Source of the DNA: Molanna angustata | Lineage: Eukaryota; Arthropoda; Insecta; Trichoptera; Molannidae | NCBI GenBank assembly: GCA_963576475.1 | Contig: OY754986.1 | Span: 11,383,321 to 11,447,320 of the forward strand | Length of the DNA stretch: 64,000 nt | Direction of reading: 5' to 3' | Shown here: one piece after another, positions 57,641 to 64,000 of the stretch | Layout of the letters: every line of letters starts with the position of its first letter | How positions within the stretch are numbered: position 1 is the stretch's first letter | Notes under the pieces: generated by a model | What the model saw: only the letters and a program-made list of their open reading frames with translations | Databases searched by the model: none | Told to the model about the DNA's origin: nothing | Translations under genes and position numbers: made by a program

Positions 57641-58069
57641 TAATTGTTTACTCAATGACATAACTTATTATTATTTTTTTACAATAGACATTGTGATTAA
57701 ATCCTCATTGTTTTCGAGATAAACATACAAATTTTAACAATGTTCCGTCTCTTGTGTGATCATCAAAGAATTATTATAATGGGTACGTAATGTATTTCTT
57801 TGAAATACGAGTATTCTTCGGAGACAATACCATGAAATAGGATATGCTGTCACATGAATACATCAATACCTACATTATATGTAATATTATTTGTCATTTT
57901 TTACAGTTATAACCTTGAGTTTGTTTGCCGATTTCATAAATAATGGAACTATTTATAGTAAAAATTGAATAAAATCATAAATCTTGATGCACACCATTAT
58001 AAAATTTGTCATTATTTTTTCATTGAGATTATTAATAAGAATTAATAATAGAAGGACTCTAATGTATAC
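57641..58069. other. Lectin intron 1 sequence
   Basis: AT-rich; nothing recognised. Confidence 0.45.
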
Positions 58070-58245
58070 TACTATGTATGTATGTATGTATATTTTATTT
58101 AGATGTAAAAAATAAATGAATTTTCTTACATCTAGTATAACCAATAAGCATATTTACAAGTTGAAAAAATAAAAGTTTTCATAGTATGAATTATATAAAA
58201 ACAACAAAAAAACAAGAAAATATTCAAATTTACACAAAAATACAA
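58070..58245. repeat. Dispersed repeat family 8, copy B
   Basis: Starts with tatgtatgtatgtatgtata, then tgtaaaaaataaatgaattt, tacatctagtataaccaata and atgaattatataaaaacaac. Matches 50375-50530. Confidence 0.75.
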
Positions 58246-58317
58246 AGAAAGCACACAATATCTTAAAAAAACTTTTCCTTTATGTATGGACTTTTCTTTA
58301 GTGAAACATGGACAGTG

Positions 58318-58450
58318 CAGTAGAGGCATGAAAGTAGAATTAACGCAGTTGAAATGAGGTCACTAAGATGAATGTGTGGCAAAACAATGAAAAGTAGAAT
58401 AAGAAATGAGGATATTAGACGAGAATGTATGATTGAAAGAGAAAATGAAT
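58318..58450 (+). pseudogene. Relic of the RTE-like LINE family at 41746
   Basis: The plus strand reads RINAVEMRSL then, past a stop, RIRNEDIRRECM, matching RINAVEMRSLRRICN and RVRNEDIRKECK in the 355-codon element. About 130 bases remain. Confidence 0.8.
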
Positions 58451-58689
58451 AAGTACGATGAAAATGAATAGGTGATTTAAATGAATAGGTGATTTAATTT
58501 TACCCTAAGGTGATTTGCCCACATAAAAAAATGAGTGATGACCGTCTGACAAAAAAGTATATATGTTTGATATAAGAAGAAAGAAAAGTAAATGGCCTTA
58601 CAAAAAAGTTTATTCGTCAATTCATAGATGGCGACGGTGTTTCGGCTTATTTTCAAACGTACAGATTTTCATTATTTAAATATAAAGAA

Positions 58690-58860
58690 CTGTCAAAAAA
58701 TGGATTAATAGAGAACTCAATAAGAAGGCATAATTGGTGGGAGGCGTCATCACTATTGAGCAAGCGCATATTACAGTGATCACGTAAACCAGCTGATGAC
58801 AGGTCGTAAGCCCTGTAGGTGCTTTGATGTTTCGGTTCTCCTATAATATTATAACATATA
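58690..58860 (-). repeat. Repeat family 6, minus copy
   Basis: The minus strand has caaagcacctacagggctta, cgacctgtcatcagctggtt and tacgtgatcactgtaatatg, matching the copy at 20871 with a divergent 3' part. Confidence 0.75.
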
Positions 58861-58864
58861 ACAC

Positions 58865-59275
58865 ATCCTCCTACACTTACTCGTTCACAATACACGCAGC
58901 CTGGCTGTGGAACCAATTACCCAATGGGATAAGAGAAGCTCCTAGCTTAATGTACTTCAAGAAGCTTCTCTACTCACACTTCTTATCCACATATCTTCAT
59001 CACAACCCATCCTTTTCCTATTTTTGGACATTATCATTATTATTTTAATTTATGTTTTTTATATATAAAATATTGCATTTTTGTATCTTTTAATTTTTCT
59101 TTCTCATTTATAACTATTAGATTTATTTTTTTTGATTATATGTATTTTTTGTACTTGCTCGTATTGTATTTACTAGTATGGTTGACTGGTAGAAATTGCC
59201 TACGGGCAATAAGTCCCCCACAATATGAATGTGATTTATTTTAAATAATAAAAAAATTGTATTATTATTATTATA
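58865..59275 (+). pseudogene. LINE ORF2 C-terminus with 3' UTR
   Basis: The plus strand encodes FTIHAAWLWNQLPNGIREAP then SLMYFKKLLYSHFL, a CR1/Jockey-group end motif (ARLWNSLP...PSLN.FK type). A 3' UTR with ttgactggtagaaattgcct, acgggcaataagtccccc and a terminal attattattattataa tail follows. It is a 5'-truncated insertion. Confidence 0.82.
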
Positions 59276-60084
59276 ATATTTCAACATCGTTTTAATTAAG
59301 ATGTTAAAATTTTTTCATAAAAAAAATAACTATTAACTATATTTTTATTTATTTTTTGTTGTAATGTGATTGTTTAATGATCATCATCTGTGGACAAACG
59401 TTATTGGTCTGTTTTTTGTTTATTTTTTTTTGTATATTTTATATGACTGTGTTGTTAAATAAATAAACAAACACATATTAAACAGTGATAGTTGCCCGAG
59501 AAGCAATGAAAAATAATTGAATATTACCTTGAACTTAGAGACACAAATGCCTATACGTTTAACGACCTAAGTTCAAAAGAAAGTTTTGCTAATGCAAGAT
59601 GAGATGACAATTGATGGTATTCGCACAACACAAAGAAGCATCTCTTGACAAAACCATTAATCTTTGGCCATCTCAATTTTCACTCACGACGTAATTCTAA
59701 ACACTCGATTTGTGATTTTTCATCTGGCAATATAAAATATTTAATGATTTTATCGTGACTTAGTTATAAATATCTCGATTGGTCATGGATTTTTTACAGA
59801 ATCATAATATTTGTGTCCCATTTCTAAATGAGAGCTCACATCAAAAGCGCTTGATTTTACATTTTGTTTTATAATTTATAAGAACCCCCTAAAAAGTGTA
59901 TTAATAGCTTACGATCTAAGGCTGTGTTTCTAGAACAAAGATTCAAGTAAAAGTATAGTTAAAATACTTTGACTTCATGAAATTGTGCAATACTTTTGGT
60001 TGTTTTGTAACGTTCCAGTTACCGTCAAATTTGGTCGAAAAATATAAAATTAGTTAAAACATAAAAAATTAAATTATTATTATT
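59276..60084. other. Lectin intron 1 sequence
   Basis: AT-rich, no feature recognised. Confidence 0.45.
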
Positions 60085-60190
60085 GTATTTCGCTACTGCC
60101 ACCACCACCCGCTCTGCATACGGGGACTGTTAACGGCCCCTTCACAGAACGCTAAGTGAGCGACAAGAAAATAATGCATAGCACGAAAAG
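60085..60190 (+). repeat. Repeat shared with 6014-6120
   Basis: ccaccaccacccgctctgca then tacggggactgttaacggcc and ccttcacagaacgct, paralleling ccaccaccacccgttctgct and atggggactaataacggcc at about 6035-6075. Class unknown. Confidence 0.65.
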
Positions 60191-60289
60191 TAGCTTATGG
60201 AGCCCTCTAGATTAGCAATCTCGGCACCATAGTGCAAAAAGAACAATTCATGATTGTTATGTTTGGTTTATTTATAGTATAGTACAATA

Positions 60290-60592
60290 AATTAGCTGTG
60301 AGGCACCAGCTTAGAATAGTGCTTCCACTCTTTTCTATTATTGTTTTCGAGTGTCCCGTAAGAGCCGGGTAATCGAAAATACAACAGGCAACAATAACAT
60401 CTCACATAGTTCAGCAATGAGGTTCACCACCCATTCTGAATATAGTGCCTTTTTAGGTGAGACGAGACTGGTGTGTGGGTATACACAGATATGTTGTGCT
60501 CTCTTTTATAAGGCAATGCACACCCGCACACCTTTCGCTGGTTACCCCACATTGTGGGATATGCCGTGATGGTATGAATGAATGAATGAATA
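60290..60592 (+). repeat. Repeat family D, most complete copy, with LINE-like tail
   Basis: Begins tgaggcaccagcttagaata and includes gtcccgtaagagccgggtaa, tcgaaaatacaacaggcaac and aatgaggttcaccaccc. It ends taccccacattgtgggatat, gccgtgatggtatgaatgaa. The last 35 bases resemble the 3' end of the RTE-like LINE at 42820-42870. A 72-codon frame (60351-60569) is open. Other copies are inverted at 31140 and 39165. Confidence 0.75.
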
Positions 60593-61249
60593 GTACAATA
60601 AAACGGACACGATAAGTATATTTTAATTAGTTCTATAAAGAAATATAAACAATGCTTTCAAATAGATTAAATTGAAGTTTATGTGATAAACTGACAAACA
60701 CCTTCAGCAACAAAACAAATTCTTAATGTATCTCAAAGTGTTGTACGATATTTAAACATTTTCAATTATTATAATACGATACTTATATTTAAAAAAAACT
60801 ATTCGATTTGATATACCTAATATCTAAAATTATTAAAATGAACACACCAATATACTATTACTTAAAATAACCACACAATTTATCATATTACATCATACTA
60901 CTCTTGGGCATAAAAATATCAACACGTTTTATGTTATAGACAAATAATAACATAATAATTTATGCATAAAATGAACGAAAATAGCCCACAGTATAAATGA
61001 TTTATGATAGTTAAATAGATAGAAAGATGGAGTATTTGGTGCAACCAGTCCTAGGATTGTGACCGTGAACAAGTTAAAATAAGATAAAATACACAAAATA
61101 TCCGCTGAGTCTTTAAATGATAAAAAATACTTTTGTTCAATATTATAAATGAACAATGCTTTTTTCTGTAAAAAAATATTCTTATTCTTCTGTATTGAAA
61201 TACGATTAGAAAACATTATTTTTTAACGTATGATGCACAACAAAAAAAA
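60593..61249. other. Lectin intron 1 sequence
   Basis: AT-rich; nothing recognised. Confidence 0.45.
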
Positions 61250-61425
61250 ATCAATTACATAAAATTACTTTAAAATAGGTAAGTAAGAACACAAATTCAA
61301 AGAGATGCTCACCATTAATCTACTGAATGGTGAGCGAAACGCGTCAATGTTTTTAAATTAACGGAAAAAAGTTAAAAATTTGTGTTTTTACTTATTTTTA
61401 AGTAATTTTATATAATTGACAATGG
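61250..61425. repeat. Foldback element
   Basis: Outer arms cataaaattactttaaaata and tatttttaagtaattttata pair; inner arms gctcaccatt (61308) and aatggtgagc pair around aatctactg. It resembles a small non-autonomous transposon; no relative was seen in the window. Confidence 0.7.
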
Positions 61426-62299
61426 AATTCCAAACAAAGAATTAGCTGTCAAAAAATTATAAATATAAATTTATTAGTTAAAATGAATGTAAAGCTATGT
61501 CCGACACAAGCACTGCTTAGTGGAATAGTTCATATCCACTGGATGTTGGTACTAATAGATTGTATTCATTTTGTCAGTGCCAACATATACTAAATTGTCT
61601 ATTTTTCATAATTTTTGATGGTTTTTGTTTCATTATTGTATTGATGCAATTTTTTGTATGGTTATTGTGGATTTTGAATAAATAAATTAATAAATAAATA
61701 TTATTAAACAAATGTGTGCAGGAAAAAAAATAACATTTTCTCAAGACGTTTATAAAGTTAAACAGCAAAATTCGATTGCATTAATTAAAAAAACGACAAG
61801 ATCATATGTTCAATATGTTATGTTATAAATATTTATAAAATTATTTAAAAGAAAATTTTCGTTAAAAAGTAATAACTATGAGAAAACTATTTTTCTGTTT
61901 TTCAATAATTTTTGCACCAAAGTAATCCATATAGGCGAGTATAAATTCTAATCGCTTTCGCAAGGCACATCCTGCATCCTCAGACGCGATAATTAATTTT
62001 AAAAGTATTTCACTATTGTCATTATGATACATTAGACTACTTGAAACTTTGTATTAGAACATTTGTAATAAAAATAAACTTCCAATGTGTCAATGAAAAT
62101 ACACCAAAAACATTTTCATTCAAAAATTAAGATTATTAACAACAAAACAAATATTGACTCAACAAACTTCGACATTGAATTTGTAGAAATATTTTCAACC
62201 GTATATATTGCAGTGCTAAAAACTGAAAACCTACAAAGACTGTATCAAATTAAACAAAACTGATATCTAAATAATTTTATCAAAATGATATGAGCTTAC
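61426..62299. other. Lectin intron 1 sequence next to the promoter exon
   Basis: AT-rich; nothing recognised. Confidence 0.45.
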
Positions 62300-62367
62300 C
62301 TCGGTCAAGTAATGCGATTTGTTAACAAAATGGTCGATCGTGTCGCGAACGTGTATGAACAATAACT
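62300..62367 (-). other. Lectin exon 1, non-coding 5' UTR (predicted)
   Basis: The minus strand from the initiator A at 62367 to donor gtaagctca at 62299 contains no ATG. It can splice to the 51607 acceptor. The link is inferred from donor, promoter and orientation; no other gene start lies between. Confidence 0.6.
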
Positions 62368-62399
62368 GAACTACGGGCAAACAGCCACTTGTACATATA
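62364..62399 (-). promoter_or_regulatory. TATA + initiator core promoter, probably of the lectin
   Basis: The minus strand reads cTATATG (62399-62394) and, 32 bases downstream, TCAGTT (62369-62364), the arthropod initiator; the predicted start is A at 62367. The spacing is canonical. A good donor follows 68 bases later. The motif set is short, so function is inferred from the combination. Confidence 0.6.
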
Positions 62400-62677
62400 G
62401 CAGGTGGGCTCAATTAAAATATTGTGGAGGGGCGAGATGAAGCATCTATACTCGGAGAACAAGGGATCGAGAAGGGACTATAATATCCAGGATTCATATT
62501 ATTATTGTTGGTCCTTTCTTTGTGTCGGTGAGTCCCAGGTCCCAGAGGACTACAAAAAGGATACGCGGCAGGAGATGGGTGTGTCTGTTTTTATACAACC
62601 GGGTACAACAAAAAATATTTATGTTTACATTTTTTAGACTCGCGGTCGCTGATCACTGACATACAAAAATGCTTAAC

Positions 62678-63320
62678 TTAAGGGGGCGACTGCTGCCAAC
62701 GTACCTATTTTTCAATTTGATATACCATAGTTATTTCTAAACAGCTCGTTTTGAAAAAAATAATTTAGATAGTTTGGGTATTAATAAGAAACATATACCA
62801 TAACTTTTTGATAATGTTCTGTATAAATTCTTGTAGAAAAATAATGGCATACCCCGATTTTCAACGTTTATCTTATATTTTTAATAAACCATAAAGCGTA
62901 GAGCAATATATATTCTTTTTAAATTAAAGAAGACAAAAATATCTGGAAAATATGTTGTGACATTGCGTTAATGCTTCAGGTTTAGTAAAGAAGAAATGTT
63001 TATTTTTCATTCAGGGCTATTGCGAAATAAAAGTTTTTTGTGTTTATTTACTTAACCTGATACATTAATGCAATGTCACAACATATTTTTCCAGATATTT
63101 TGTTCCTCTTTAATTAAAAAAAAAACATACATTGCTCGATACCTTATAGTTTTTAAGAAAGTATGCTTATTATTTTTCTACAAGAATATATGCAGAACAT
63201 AATTAAAAAGTTAAGGTATATTTTTCTTTATTAATATCAAAACTAAGTTATTTTTTCAAAATGTTTCGTTTTGTAGTAGTGACGAAAAAATAGGTACGTT
63301 GGCAGCAGTCGCCCCCTTAA
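62678..63320. mobile_element. Foldback MITE family 2 with TTAA ends, copy B
   Basis: TTAA at 62678-62681 and 63317-63320; termini gggggcgactgctgccaacg and its inverse cgttggcagcagtcgccccc. Arms pair through most of the 643 bp. The inner end lies 279 bases upstream of the lectin TATA box. Confidence 0.9.
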
Positions 63321-63403
63321 GGTTTTTGTTCTGTATGATTAGTCAGTTGATATACATATTTAGATACTGTGTAGAATAACATATATTTTCTTTTATGAAA
63401 ATT

Positions 63404-63772
63404 TTTAATATCTCAATAATGAGACGAATCGGTAATATATATTTATATATTAGAGCCGGGAAATAAGGCACATACAGGGCTTACGTCATCGACTGGTATA
63501 CGTGATCAGTTTAAATGCTTGCGCAACGTTCACCGATTGTACCTTTTTAACCAACCCAAATTTGAAAATTCTATATGTTACAGGGTGACAACACATCGTT
63601 TGAAAATAAAGAGAACATCAAAGTCATCTATCGAAGACAATGAAACTTATTTCTAACGCCACCTATAGAAATATTGTGTTTTTTTTTGTAAACAATGAGG
63701 GCCACGATGCTTATATATGAGGTGACAATACTTTCGCATAGATGTCTCCCTTGAACCACGCCAGAATTATAT
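63404..63772 (+). repeat. Repeat family 6, long copy B
   Basis: atctcaataatgagacgaat, ggcacatacagggcttacgt, tatacgtgatcagtttaaat, and near the end catagatgtctcccttgaac and cacgccag. It parallels 20871-21245 in full. Confidence 0.8.
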
Positions 63773-64000
63773 GTTAATTTTTAAGCTTAACTTAACTATT
63801 TATTTAACTATATTTTAATGATATATTTAATTTTTTGTAGATATTGTACATTGCCATTTGGTGATTACTTCTAATCAACCAATTAACTGTTGAGAATAAT
63901 TCATGAATGTTTTAATAGTAGTGATAATCATAATTTGAAAATTTAAATTGTTTTTGTATCTAAAATTCATAAAAAATATATAAATTATTATTATAGAGTA
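63773..64000. other. Window end, nothing recognised
   Basis: AT-rich sequence upstream of the lectin gene. Confidence 0.45.

Noticed and set aside
62404..62637. Open frame of 77 codons upstream of the lectin promoter
   Set aside because: No recognisable domain; it overlaps promoter sequence on the opposite strand and ends near a MITE.

Overview
This is a window of an AT-rich insect nuclear genome. The support for that is short spliced genes with GT-AG introns, an arthropod-type TCAGTT initiator, and a very high density of insect-type transposable elements (R1-like, RTE-like, CR1/Jockey-group, Copia, Gypsy, hAT, TTAA-flanked and hairpin MITEs). Runs such as taggtacctac, and LINE 3' ends carrying a 'gaaattgcc...ggcaataag' stem-loop followed by short repeats, resemble what is common in Lepidoptera. 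I treat the order as likely, not proven.

Three host genes can be reconstructed. (1) A complete two-exon PIN4-type parvulin (179-640, +). (2) A small RIIa-domain (SP17-like) protein in three well-supported exons plus a possible Cys-rich fourth exon (20023-24334, +). (3) A secreted C-type lectin of 220 residues on the minus strand, coded in four exons scattered over 25 kb (51601 down to 26182). A non-coding first exon lies a further 10.7 kb upstream, at a TATA + initiator promoter (62399-62367). All splice phases join and the QPD sugar-binding motif is present. Most of the right-hand 36 kb is therefore intron of this one gene.

Region by region: 1-0.65 kb holds the parvulin. 1.1-8.75 kb is a graveyard of Copia, RTE-like, Jockey-group and R1-like fragments plus a LINE ORF1 relic. 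9.18-18.1 kb is a stack of minus-strand LTR retrotransposons. One Copia copy was split by a hAT element (8-bp duplication), which was itself hit by a 5'-truncated RTE-like LINE (13-bp duplication). 18.1-26 kb holds MITEs, the RIIa gene, two degenerate tandem arrays in its last intron and a foldback element containing a LINE tail. 26-51.6 kb is the lectin coding exons with intronic SINEs, MITEs, a 0.65-kb (TA)n tract, two LINE RT fragments and minisatellites. 51.6-62.4 kb is lectin intron 1, carrying a near full-length two-ORF LINE whose ORF1 has one in-frame UGA. 62.7-63.3 kb is a TTAA-flanked foldback MITE just upstream of the lectin promoter.

Nothing looks bacterial or viral, and there is no CRISPR array, operon or defence island. 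The noteworthy content is gene architecture and transposon nesting rather than a new enzymatic system.
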